Source of the DNA: Phycisphaerae bacterium
GTDB lineage: Bacteria; Planctomycetota; Phycisphaerae; Sedimentisphaerales; SG8-4
Reading direction: 5' to 3'
Assembly: GCA_030613765.1 (NCBI GenBank)
Contig: JAUWLI010000067.1
Span: 1-11,042 of the forward strand
Length of the DNA: 11,042 bases
The notes under the pieces: model-generated
Told to the model about the DNA's origin: nothing
The model's input: only the letters and a program-made list of their open reading frames with translations
Databases searched by the model: none
Shown: positions 1 to 6,757 of the stretch, in pieces
Numbering within the stretch: the stretch's first letter is position 1
Layout: the number at the start of each line of letters is the position of its first letter
Position numbers and translations under genes: made by a program

Positions 1-237
1 TTCTGAATTCTGATTAGCGTCAACACTTAGTGAAACAGGAAACGTGCCTTGATAGTCGTGATATTCCTGAAGCGAGCTTTCAAGCAGAGCGATGGTACTT
101 CTCGTAAGCTGCTCTTTAGACTGATTATCAATACGGCCGGCCAGGCCGATTACCATTGTGGTCAGTATCACTACAATGGCCACAACTATCAGCATCTCGA
201 TAAGTGTAAGCCCGGTTTTGTTTTGGTCACTTTTCAT
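1..237 (-). CDS. Type IV prepilin-like protein, N-terminal 79 residues (cut by window edge)
   Basis: This is the start of a prepilin or pseudopilin, a subunit inserted in the inner membrane, trimmed by prepilin peptidase and assembled into a pilus or pseudopilus. The reading frame is open from an ATG at 235-237 to the window edge. A short basic leader MKSDQNKTG precedes a cleavage site G9/L10, then LTLIEMLIVVAIVV, with Glu at +5 of the mature protein and an uninterrupted hydrophobic helix to about residue 34. A helical stretch rich in Gln, Ser and Leu follows. The +1 residue is Leu rather than the usual Phe. It starts 35 bp after the preceding pseudopilin, so it is probably co-transcribed, although no strong Shine-Dalgarno sequence is visible; an upstream in-frame TTG is a weaker alternative. 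It shows no similarity to the two larger pseudopilins beyond the leader and helix. A minor pseudopilin (GspH/I/J type) is possible, but the missing C-terminus prevents assignment. Confidence 0.85.
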   Translation of the reverse strand, partial: MKSDQNKTGLTLIEMLIVVAIVVILTTMVIGLAGRIDNQSKEQLTRSTIALLESSLQEYHDYQGTFPVSLSVDANQNSE

Positions 238-272
238 AGATTGAGCTTGTTCAATCAAGTGTAGATTGGATT

Positions 273-1121
273 TTAGTTTCCAAAGTTACAAATATCGTCT
301 TTTGTTCCGTACAAGCCATCCGCTCCTGCTGAAATCAATATGTAAGAATCAGGTCTGTAGGGCCAGAATCTCGCTGTCACCTTGAGATCTCGGATGTAAT
401 CGTAGAAAACCTGCATAGTGGCGGGATTGCCAAGTTGATGGGCTTGTGTGCTATCTGCGATACTCATCAACTGGCTGGCGAGTGGCACATTGTCAAAGAT
501 ATTGTAAATTCGCTGAAAAGGAGCGGCTGGTGGTTCTATAGTCTTGCTGGCTGTGTCTGCCCTGTAATAAAGGATTGGAGTTCCCGCCTTAGCTGTCTGC
601 CCTGGAGCAATTGTTATTTTTTTTACGCCAAATGAATCACAAATTACGAATGTATCCGGGTTTAATGGACTTGCTGTCAACGCCGGGCCATATAAATCGC
701 CCAGCTTAAATGCATTAGTAGTTGCAAGCTCCAGATATGGCCCTTTTCTTTCTTCCAGATTCTGAGGTGGTGGAGGTGCAGGATAGAAAGTAAGATTAGT
801 TGCAGTCCAGTCTGACTTTGGATGAAATCCCATCAGGTCACGGCCCAAAAGGGCTTCGGCAAGCTTTTGTGCCCCGCAGTAATCAATAGCTCCGGCAGTC
901 GGTGGCGGAGCCATCCAGTTCGATGGCGGATAATCACCATAGTCATTCCGAAAGGCCGTCAGGGCCAGACCAATCTCGGTAAGCTGGGCCTTTTGCTTTG
1001 CCTCCTTTGCGGTATTGCGTATCAGAGTAAGTGAGGGTATAAGCAGCCCAACCAGCAATGCGATTATCGCAAGAACCGTTAATAATTCCACAAGCGTAAA
1101 TCCTGTTTTTTCACGCTTCAC
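273..1121 (-). CDS. GspG-like pseudopilin, second paralogue (282 aa)
   Basis: This is a predicted pseudopilin of the T2SS/T4P filament. It starts at a GTG with AGGAG at 1128-1132, six bases upstream. The leader MKREKTG is seven residues long, with cleavage G7/F8, then FTLVELLTVLAIIALLVGLLIPSL; Glu is at +5 and the helix continues to about residue 50. The C-terminus (about 261-280) has the pattern ISAGADGLYGTKDD, resembling the calcium-binding end of GspG major pseudopilins. The protein is about twice the length of a classical GspG, the extra being a 200-residue globular middle. It is a clear paralogue of the pseudopilin at 2394-3248: both share YCGAxKLAEA, a GFHP motif, a CDS motif, PILYY and the C-terminal ISAG motif. 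Cys82 and Cys161 are conserved in the pair and could form a disulfide in the exported domain. It lies 30 bp after the dockerin-like gene, in the same operon. GspG membership is inferred. Confidence 0.92.
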   Translation of the reverse strand: MKREKTGFTLVELLTVLAIIALLVGLLIPSLTLIRNTAKEAKQKAQLTEIGLALTAFRNDYGDYPPSNWMAPPPTAGAIDYCGAQKLAEALLGRDLMGFHPKSDWTATNLTFYPAPPPPQNLEERKGPYLELATTNAFKLGDLYGPALTASPLNPDTFVICDSFGVKKITIAPGQTAKAGTPILYYRADTASKTIEPPAAPFQRIYNIFDNVPLASQLMSIADSTQAHQLGNPATMQVFYDYIRDLKVTARFWPYRPDSYILISAGADGLYGTKDDICNFGN

Positions 1122-1126
1122 AGCTA

Positions 1127-1135
1127 TCTCCTTTT
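1127..1135 (-). promoter_or_regulatory. Ribosome-binding site fixing the GTG start at 1121
   Basis: On the minus strand the sequence reads AAAAGGAGATAGCT and then GTG, placing AGGAG six bases before the codon. It supports GTG at 1119-1121 as the start of the second pseudopilin, which gives the expected short prepilin leader. Confidence 0.75.
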
Positions 1136-1151
1136 GTATAAATTCATTATT

Positions 1152-2381
1152 TCATTCCAGGCCGTATAGCCAGCTTTTTAAAAGCCATTCATCAACCAGT
1201 CTGGAAAAGTCGCCATAGTCAACGATTCCTGAGCCGTCGATATCACTTCTGATGCACGGCCCTTCGCTCTTCCAATCGCCGATTAGAATCGCCAGGTCAC
1301 GCAAATTAACGATGCCGTTATAATCAAGGTCGGCAGCCAATAACTCCATCTCAAAGCAGTTCTCATCCTGCCAGTTTTTCCAGTCGGTATTACTCGTGAA
1401 CATCTCTGCAAAAAACGCAAAGTCCTTAAAGTTCACAATATCATCTTCGGCTAAATCAGATAGCAGGAAGACAACCTGTCCCAGCCAATGGTCGGCAAAT
1501 ATCATCAAATCTGTAAAATCAACCGTTCCGCTCCGGTTAAAATCGCTGCCGCCGCACCAAACTGTCTGCGGGCAGTTAGTATCCTGCCAATACGATGAAA
1601 ACGTTGCAAAATCAGGAAAATTGATAATATCTTCGTCGTCACTGAATAAGTCGTACTCCTGGTTCAACTCTTCGCCCAACCATTGCTCTGTCAGCAATTT
1701 CAAGTCGAGTTCATTAACATAGCAGTCAAAGTTGAGGTCCTCCGGAAGATAACCAAAGCCTCCGCAATAGGTATCGAACTTTACAAAATCCCACTGCGCC
1801 AGGTAATTAAAAGCGTATTCCATTCCAGTCACATTAGCTCTTATGGCTAATGAGAGTGTATGCAGATCTGCATCTTTATATATTTCATTAACATCAGCCA
1901 TCTGGTTTCGGTACTCGCCGCTTGCATCCGGCGTCCAGTCGCTCGAATCCCAAACCACGTTGCCGTCAATCAGCAAAAGAGCACTGCGTTTGGCTGGGTC
2001 CCATGGGTAACCGGCATAGGTACCTAATCTCAAATCAAAAATAATCTGGCTAACGTCCGCAAGGTACACCTGCTGAGAAACTGTTGCCATATCCCCGGCA
2101 TTAAACATTCCATATCCCGAATACAGACTCAACGAGTAGTCGCCATAGGTCTTCCAAATTGTTTCTACCTTTCCCCCGAATTGGCCTGCCGGCAAGTTGA
2201 CATCACACCATCTTCGAGGTGCCTCTGCTGTAATGTCATTTATAATACCGTCTTTTTCGAAGCTACCGTTCATAATCAAACTAACTCCAGCTTGCGTGCT
2301 ATTGCCGGCCAGAAACATAATCATTACTGCTACAATAACTGTAGTTTTCTTCATCACCGCCCTCTTCGTCCCTAAGTACAT
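1152..2381 (-). CDS. Secreted protein with three tandem dockerin-like modules
   Basis: This is an exported protein of about 409 residues with a signal peptide; function unknown. The N-region has KK followed by the hydrophobic run TVIVAVMIMFLAG and a likely signal peptidase I site after NSTQA. Residues 32-210 form a domain starting with NGSFE, as often seen in beta-sandwich surface or carbohydrate-binding domains; it is otherwise unrecognised. The C-terminal half holds six EF-hand-like dockerin half-repeats starting near residues 215, 244, 280, 309, 351 and 380, of the pattern DxNxxGxVxxxDLxxxxxxWL. The spacing alternates 29, 36, 29, 42, 29, which groups them as three pairs. Repeats 2 and 4 have degraded metal loops. 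The chosen start is ATG 2379-2381, with GGAG five bases upstream; ATG 2352-2354 (MKKTT) with GAGG upstream is almost as good and gives a more classical signal peptide with the same mature protein. It lies between two paralogous pseudopilins, 12 bp after one and 30 bp before the other. Confidence 0.88.
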   Translation of the reverse strand: MYLGTKRAVMKKTTVIVAVMIMFLAGNSTQAGVSLIMNGSFEKDGIINDITAEAPRRWCDVNLPAGQFGGKVETIWKTYGDYSLSLYSGYGMFNAGDMATVSQQVYLADVSQIIFDLRLGTYAGYPWDPAKRSALLLIDGNVVWDSSDWTPDASGEYRNQMADVNEIYKDADLHTLSLAIRANVTGMEYAFNYLAQWDFVKFDTYCGGFGYLPEDLNFDCYVNELDLKLLTEQWLGEELNQEYDLFSDDEDIINFPDFATFSSYWQDTNCPQTVWCGGSDFNRSGTVDFTDLMIFADHWLGQVVFLLSDLAEDDIVNFKDFAFFAEMFTSNTDWKNWQDENCFEMELLAADLDYNGIVNLRDLAILIGDWKSEGPCIRSDIDGSGIVDYGDFSRLVDEWLLKSWLYGLE

Positions 2382-2393
2382 ATCAGCTCCCAA

Positions 2394-3248
2394 CTAATCT
2401 GCGAAATTAAACACATCGTCAGGCGTACCATATTCACCATCAAAACCTGCCGAAATCAGGATAAAAGAATCCGCCCGGTAAGGCCTGTTCATCGCGCTGA
2501 CCTTTTCGTTCCATGTACTTCTATAAAACTGTAGAGGATCGGTGGAAAGCGTATGCGGCACGCCTCCGGGATCCCATGGCTTGCCAAGCCCGACAAGATC
2601 GTGGTTGTCCTGATACTTGTAAATATTCTGCACATTATTCTGGTTCGTGAGGTCATGTGCGGCAAGAGAGGTATTTGCCTTGTAGTAAAGTATGGGCATA
2701 CCAATCTTTTTTCCGGTATTGATATTCATTACGCGAGTATAAGAATCACACAAAACAAATCTTTCACCATTGAAGGGTGATGTTGCGATATTCGGGTATA
2801 TATCTTCCAGCTTATAAGCATTGGCATTTTCGAGCGGCAGATAATGCTCTTCTCTGGCTTTCAGAGTAAGGGGATCATATAGTAAGGTAGGCGGGGCCGC
2901 ACCATCTGTACCGTCATTTCTGAAACGCGAATCCGGGTGAAAGCCCAACAAGTCCCAACCCACCATAGCTTCAGCAAGTTTCATTGCACCACAGTAAGAT
3001 TGTGGCGGAGTTGCCGTGTCTGTCGGCCCGGAGTCCGGGTAGCCGTCGAACTCAGAACGGAACATCTCCAAAGCAACGTCGATACTGTGGAACTGGTTTT
3101 TCTGGCTTACTTTCCTGGCATATCGCCTGACCCTGTTCATCGCCGGAGCAAGCAGGCCCATGAGAATTATGATGATGCTCATAACGGTCAGCAGCTCTAC
3201 AATAGTAAATGCCCTTTTTTTGTTGGATTGCTTGGCTATTGGTTTCAC
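2394..3248 (-). CDS. GspG-like pseudopilin, first paralogue (284 aa)
   Basis: This is a predicted pseudopilin of the same family as the gene at 273-1121. The frame is open back to an ATG at 3302 that overlaps the platform gene's stop by one base, but that start would give a 31-residue leader. The GTG at 3246-3248 has a perfect AAGGAG six bases upstream and gives a normal 13-residue basic leader ending KKRA, then FTIVELLTVMSIIIILMGLL. The cleavage site is therefore Ala/Phe, not the canonical Gly/Phe; Glu at +5 is kept. In the 284-residue numbering, Cys86 (YCGAMKLAEA) and Cys167 (LCDSY) match the two cysteines of the paralogue, and residues 263-282 carry ISAGFDGEYGTPDD, a GspG-type putative calcium-binding end. 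It lies 53 bp after the platform gene and 12 bp before the dockerin-like gene. The pseudopilin call is sure; its role as major or minor subunit is unknown. Confidence 0.92.
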   Translation of the reverse strand: MKPIAKQSNKKRAFTIVELLTVMSIIIILMGLLAPAMNRVRRYARKVSQKNQFHSIDVALEMFRSEFDGYPDSGPTDTATPPQSYCGAMKLAEAMVGWDLLGFHPDSRFRNDGTDGAAPPTLLYDPLTLKAREEHYLPLENANAYKLEDIYPNIATSPFNGERFVLCDSYTRVMNINTGKKIGMPILYYKANTSLAAHDLTNQNNVQNIYKYQDNHDLVGLGKPWDPGGVPHTLSTDPLQFYRSTWNEKVSAMNRPYRADSFILISAGFDGEYGTPDDVFNFAD

Positions 3249-3254
3249 TTTCTT

Positions 3255-3260
3255 CTCCTT
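3255..3260 (-). promoter_or_regulatory. Ribosome-binding site favouring the GTG start at 3248
   Basis: The minus strand reads AAGGAG, six spacer bases, then GTG. This strong Shine-Dalgarno lies inside the longer open frame that begins at 3302, so it argues that translation of this pseudopilin starts at 3248. Confidence 0.75.
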
Positions 3261-3301
3261 GATTATTGAAGTAAACGCTCTATTTATTTCTTTAGTCTTC
3301 A

Positions 3302-4552
3302 TCAGACGCTTAACGTCGTGATAATGGTTATCATTGGCAGGAAAACCGACAGCACGATGATCATAACAACAGCGCCAAGAACAAGAATCATAATAGGCTC
3401 AAGCAGGGACATTAATGAGGCTACAAGCACGTCAACCTGCTCGTCATAATTGTCGGCTACTTTCAGAAGCATCTTATCCAGGTCACCCGTTTCCTCACCT
3501 ACGGCAACCATGTTGGATACAATCAGGTCAACGGTCTTGGACTGCCGTAACGGACCGGCAAACGTGTCACCCTGCCGGATAGAGTTATGAACATTGCCAA
3601 GCATGTTGGCAAAAACCTCATTTCCTGCTGTCTCGCGGGTAACGTTAATGGCATCCAGGATTGGCACACCGGCGCTAATCAAGGTTCCCAATGTTCTTGT
3701 CCACCGAGTAACAGCTATTTTAGAGGTGAGCTGACCGAGTACAGGCAGTTTCAATTTGACGGTATCCAGGGCCACTCTGCCGGGACGACACTGCTTTATA
3801 AGTCTAAGCAGAAAAATTATTACAAATGGTGCTGCCAACAGGAAGGCCCAGCCATATTGTGTTGCGATCCAGTTGGCTACTGCGAGCACTCCCTGCGTTA
3901 TCTTTGGCAGCTCGGCACCTCCCGTCATTTCAGTCAGAACCGACTCGAACTGCGGTATTACTTTCCACATCAACAACAGCAGAATTGTAAAAGCCGCGCC
4001 CAAAACCACGCAGGGATAGACCATTGCGCTTTTTACTCGGGCTTTAAGTTTTTGCGCTTTTTCCATAAAGTCAGCAATGCGGGAAAGGATTAAATCCAGC
4101 ACGCCGCCAGTCTCGCCGGCCGCAACCATATTGACAAACAGTCGATCAAAAGCTCTTGGGCATCTGCCCAATGCTTCCGATAGGGTTGAACCGCCCTCGA
4201 TGTCGTCGCCAACAAAACCAATGACTTTTTTGAATGTTCCCCCTTTTTGCTGGTCCTGCAGAATCCTCAGTGAACGCAATATAGGCAGCCCCGCATCCTG
4301 CAGGGTTGAAAGCTGTCGTGCAAACTCGGCTATATATTTGACTCTGACCTTGCCGCTGGCACCACGCCTTCGTTTTGGCCTTGCAGCAGCCTTTGCTGCC
4401 GTCTTCCTGGCTGCCCCGCGAGCGTGAACCTTCGTGGGGAAATAACCCATATTTCGTATTTTGCTTACTGCTTCTTTCTGACTAAGCGCCTCTATTTCAT
4501 TTTTTATCGCCACACCCTGCGAGTCTAGCGCTTCATATTTGAAAACAGGCAT
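3302..4552 (-). CDS. gspF: GspF/PilC-family inner-membrane platform protein
   Basis: This is the polytopic inner-membrane protein on which T4P and T2SS filaments are assembled; it contacts the assembly ATPase on the cytoplasmic side. The 416 residues start PVFKYEALDSQG, a typical family N-terminus, followed by a very basic Ala/Lys/Arg-rich linker (about 48-68). Two T2SSF repeats follow, at roughly 72-197 and 275-397, each with the repeat signature (LxxAGxPIL and a GExTG motif: AAGETGG and AVGEETGD). Hydrophobic segments lie near 180-197, 235-252 and 380-410, giving the usual three membrane helices. The start is ATG 4550-4552, eight bases after AGGAGG; the in-frame GTG at 4561 overlaps that Shine-Dalgarno and is rejected. 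It is separated from the upstream ATPase by 108 bp with no terminator or convincing promoter. It is the only platform gene in the window although there are two assembly ATPases. Confidence 0.96.
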   Translation of the reverse strand: MPVFKYEALDSQGVAIKNEIEALSQKEAVSKIRNMGYFPTKVHARGAARKTAAKAAARPKRRRGASGKVRVKYIAEFARQLSTLQDAGLPILRSLRILQDQQKGGTFKKVIGFVGDDIEGGSTLSEALGRCPRAFDRLFVNMVAAGETGGVLDLILSRIADFMEKAQKLKARVKSAMVYPCVVLGAAFTILLLLMWKVIPQFESVLTEMTGGAELPKITQGVLAVANWIATQYGWAFLLAAPFVIIFLLRLIKQCRPGRVALDTVKLKLPVLGQLTSKIAVTRWTRTLGTLISAGVPILDAINVTRETAGNEVFANMLGNVHNSIRQGDTFAGPLRQSKTVDLIVSNMVAVGEETGDLDKMLLKVADNYDEQVDVLVASLMSLLEPIMILVLGAVVMIIVLSVFLPMITIITTLSV

Positions 4553-4560
4553 TCTGAACA

Positions 4561-4568
4561 CCTCCTTT
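4561..4568 (-). promoter_or_regulatory. Strong ribosome-binding site of the platform gene
   Basis: The minus strand reads AAAGGAGG followed by eight bases and ATG at 4552. It is close to a full anti-16S match and decides the start, because the alternative GTG (4559-4561) begins at its last G. Confidence 0.85.
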
Positions 4569-4660
4569 AGAATATAAAACTACAAAAGAAACGTAACTGA
4601 TTATTGATAGCCATTTTCTATTCCGATAAAGCACAACGGTCCTTTTTGTTTTCTAATCTC

Positions 4661-6430
4661 TTACATTTCCGTAGCTGTTTCTTTCACAATCTCATCTATA
4701 GTGGTAATCCCATCGTACAATGTAGCCAGGCCGTTATCACGCAATAATCTCATACCTGCCTTTTGGCCCGCTGCACGCAATACATTTGTCGAAGCCTGAT
4801 TCATTATCAGGTCACGTATTTCATCATTGAATGTCATAATCTCGAAAACACCCGTTCGCCCTCTATAACCGGTATTATTACACTTATTGCAGCCCCTGCC
4901 ATAATAAAACTGTTTGCCCTTGATATCATCCGGCGTAAGTGACAATTCCGACAGTTGGCCCTCAGTTGGCTCGAAGGGTGTTTTGCATTTTTCACATATT
5001 TTCCTGACCAATCTCTGAGCAACAATACCTTCGATCGTAGCAGTAACAAGAAACGGCTCAACCCCCAAATCCAGGAGACGTGCTATCGAACTCGGGGCAT
5101 CGTTTGTGTGCAACGTGGTGAACACCACATGGCCCGTCAGTGATGCCTGGGCTGCGATTTCCGCTGTTTCAAGGTCACGAATTTCACCGACCAGTATAAT
5201 ATCAGGGTCCTGGCGAAGTATACTCCTCAGGCACCTTGCGAATGTCAGTCCGATATCCGGCTTCATCTGAACCTGAATCAAACCATCAATATCATATTCT
5301 ACGGGATCTTCAGTAGTGATTAGCTTTGTTTCAACGGTATTAAGCTCATTCATGGCCGAATATAGGGTCGTAGTCTTGCCACATCCCGTGGGGCCCGTAA
5401 CAATGATAATACCGTTGGGTTTATGGATAAGCTGACGGACTAATTCACGATCTTGCTGCCTCAAACCCAGCTTTTCCAGATCAAAACTGACCTGACTTCT
5501 GTCCAGAACACGCAGTACTACACTTTCGCCGAACATTGTAGGCAAAACACTAACACGCAAATCAACCGGATTGCCCTGGACCGTCAGTGATATTCGGCCA
5601 TCTTGTGGCAATCGCCTCTCAGCAATATCCAGGTTTGCCATAACTTTTATACGCGAGCTAAGCGCCGCTGCGATGTACTTCGGAGGCGGAACCATTTCAT
5701 AAAGCACACCGTCAATGCGGTAACGCATCTTGTATTCATTTTCAAACGGCTCAAAATGGATATCCGACGCCTTATCCCGAATGGCCTGCAGAAGAACAAG
5801 GTTCAGGAGTTTTTTGACAGGATTAGACTCTGAAAGCTCCTTTAATTCATCCAGGTCGATACTTTGGTTCCTGCCGTCAAATTCCGAAAGGAATGTGTCT
5901 CCTTGTATTTCGCTTATCAACTCGTTGATATTTTCATCGCTGCTTTGCGTCTCATAATACTTATTCAGAGCATCTTCAACTGCTTTAGAATCGGTTACCT
6001 TCGCGCTAACTTTAAAGCCCATCAGCGTGCTCAAGTCATCGGTTGCTCTGAAATTGTCGGGATTGTCAAGAACGATAGTCAATTCGTTTCGCTCTTGATT
6101 ATAGTGAATCGGCACAATATGATATGTCTTTGCCATTTGGGTCGGCACCTTCTCAACTACATCAAGAGGAATATCAATTTCGCCGAGGTTTACATATTCC
6201 ATCCCCCGCTGGGCTGCAAGGGCAATTTGCAGTTGCTTTTCATCAATCAAGCCAAGTTCAAGGAATATCTGGCCTATTTGTACAGTCTCTTTCCGCTGTT
6301 TCTGGTTTTTCAGGCATTCATGTACCTTTTCTCTGGTTAGAACGCCCATTTTTATGAGTATTCTTCCGAGCGTTCTACTTCTTAATTGCTCTATAGGAGG
6401 GAGCTTTTGCGATGTCTTGACTTTTGCCAT
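4661..6430 (-). CDS. gspE: GspE/PilB-family assembly ATPase (589 aa), partner of the platform gene
   Basis: This is a cytoplasmic hexameric secretion ATPase that powers pseudopilus or pilus extension. The N-terminal MshEN-type region (about 18-165) has two 24-residue motifs, at 20-43 and 51-74, but both lack the leading Arg and the spacer is seven residues rather than five. The N2 and catalytic domains follow: SDIHFEP near 222, Walker A GPTGCGKTT at 346-354 (Cys where Ser is usual), an Asp box TEDPVEY around 373-379, Walker B region DPDIILVGEIRD at 408-419, and a His box with TGHVVFTTLHT around 432-442. A zinc tetracysteine is made of C479, C482, C514 and C517. Its length is usual for the family. 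It starts at ATG 6428-6430; no strong Shine-Dalgarno is visible, but a candidate promoter lies just upstream. It is first in the unit with the platform gene and pseudopilins. Assigning the gspE rather than pilB symbol is by context only. Confidence 0.96.
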   Translation of the reverse strand: MAKVKTSQKLPPIEQLRSRTLGRILIKMGVLTREKVHECLKNQKQRKETVQIGQIFLELGLIDEKQLQIALAAQRGMEYVNLGEIDIPLDVVEKVPTQMAKTYHIVPIHYNQERNELTIVLDNPDNFRATDDLSTLMGFKVSAKVTDSKAVEDALNKYYETQSSDENINELISEIQGDTFLSEFDGRNQSIDLDELKELSESNPVKKLLNLVLLQAIRDKASDIHFEPFENEYKMRYRIDGVLYEMVPPPKYIAAALSSRIKVMANLDIAERRLPQDGRISLTVQGNPVDLRVSVLPTMFGESVVLRVLDRSQVSFDLEKLGLRQQDRELVRQLIHKPNGIIIVTGPTGCGKTTTLYSAMNELNTVETKLITTEDPVEYDIDGLIQVQMKPDIGLTFARCLRSILRQDPDIILVGEIRDLETAEIAAQASLTGHVVFTTLHTNDAPSSIARLLDLGVEPFLVTATIEGIVAQRLVRKICEKCKTPFEPTEGQLSELSLTPDDIKGKQFYYGRGCNKCNNTGYRGRTGVFEIMTFNDEIRDLIMNQASTNVLRAAGQKAGMRLLRDNGLATLYDGITTIDEIVKETATEM

Positions 6431-6472
6431 CTCAGTTTTGCCCTATAATCAGTCCAGTTCCAGGTTTTCTCT

Positions 6473-6501
6473 ATTATATAACATTAAAGTCTTCTTTACA
6501 A
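6473..6501 (-). promoter_or_regulatory. Candidate sigma70 promoter for the gspE-gspF-pseudopilin unit
   Basis: On the minus strand a TTGTAA box (6496-6501, four of six matches to TTGACA) is followed by a 17-bp spacer and a perfect TATAAT (6473-6478). Transcription would begin near 6466, leaving a leader of about 36 bases before the ATG at 6430. The region is AT-rich, so a TATAAT is easier to find by chance, but the spacing and the upstream terminator make a promoter here likely. Confidence 0.5.
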
Positions 6502-6689
6502 ATAAATTACGCATTAGACATCTGGTTATTAGGACTAACCTGCTCTACGTCCTCATATCCCAGTTTTACCATGTTAACTGTATATTTTGCCCTGTATCTG
6601 CTAATATACTGCTATTTACCTCAGATTTTCTCAACTGCGCCGCACTAAAAAACCATAATACCGAACTCGTTGCCTTAAAATCGAGATAT

Positions 6690-6729
6690 AAAAAAAATAC
6701 CAGCCAGGTCTGTTTTTTTGGCTGGTATT
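6690..6729 (-). terminator. Rho-independent terminator after pilT
   Basis: An 11-bp perfect inverted repeat (AATACCAGCCA at 6696-6706 with TGGCTGGTATT at 6719-6729, 12-base loop) lies 28 bp after the pilT stop. Read on the minus strand, the stem is followed by a run of eight T, partly in the stem base, as expected of an intrinsic terminator. It ends the unit made of the 578-residue ATPase and pilT. Confidence 0.9.
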
Positions 6730-6757
6730 CTGAAAAATCCGGTTTGCAAACAGGTAA

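Larger units (their letters stand above)
6431..6757. other. AT-rich intergenic region between the two ATPase units
   Basis: This 327-bp stretch has no convincing gene on either strand. It holds the terminator of the pilT unit at its right side and a candidate promoter for the downstream ATPase at its left side. Between them (about 6502-6689) there are two short, weak inverted repeats, GGTTA/TAACC at 6524-6540 and CAGTT/AACTG at 6561-6580. They could be operator-like, but they are short enough to be chance. Nothing else is recognised. Confidence 0.7.

Noticed and set aside
2382..2393. TTG at 2393 as the start of the dockerin-like gene
   Set aside because: No Shine-Dalgarno precedes it, whereas ATG codons at 2381 and 2354 both have one and both give a usable signal peptide.
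3587..4093. Plus-strand open frame of 168 codons
   Set aside because: It lies wholly antisense to the platform gene, whose domains are clear; the translation has no recognisable motif.
4553..4561. GTG at 4561 as the start of the platform gene
   Set aside because: The GTG begins with the last G of the AGGAGG Shine-Dalgarno, which is correctly spaced for the ATG at 4552.
4553..4660. Possible promoter or terminator between the 589-residue ATPase and the platform gene
   Set aside because: The 108-bp gap is AT-rich but shows no good pair of -35 and -10 boxes and no hairpin with a T run, so the genes are treated as one unit.
5864..6340. Plus-strand open frame of 158 codons
   Set aside because: Fully antisense to the N-terminal part of the 589-residue ATPase, with no motif or ribosome-binding site.
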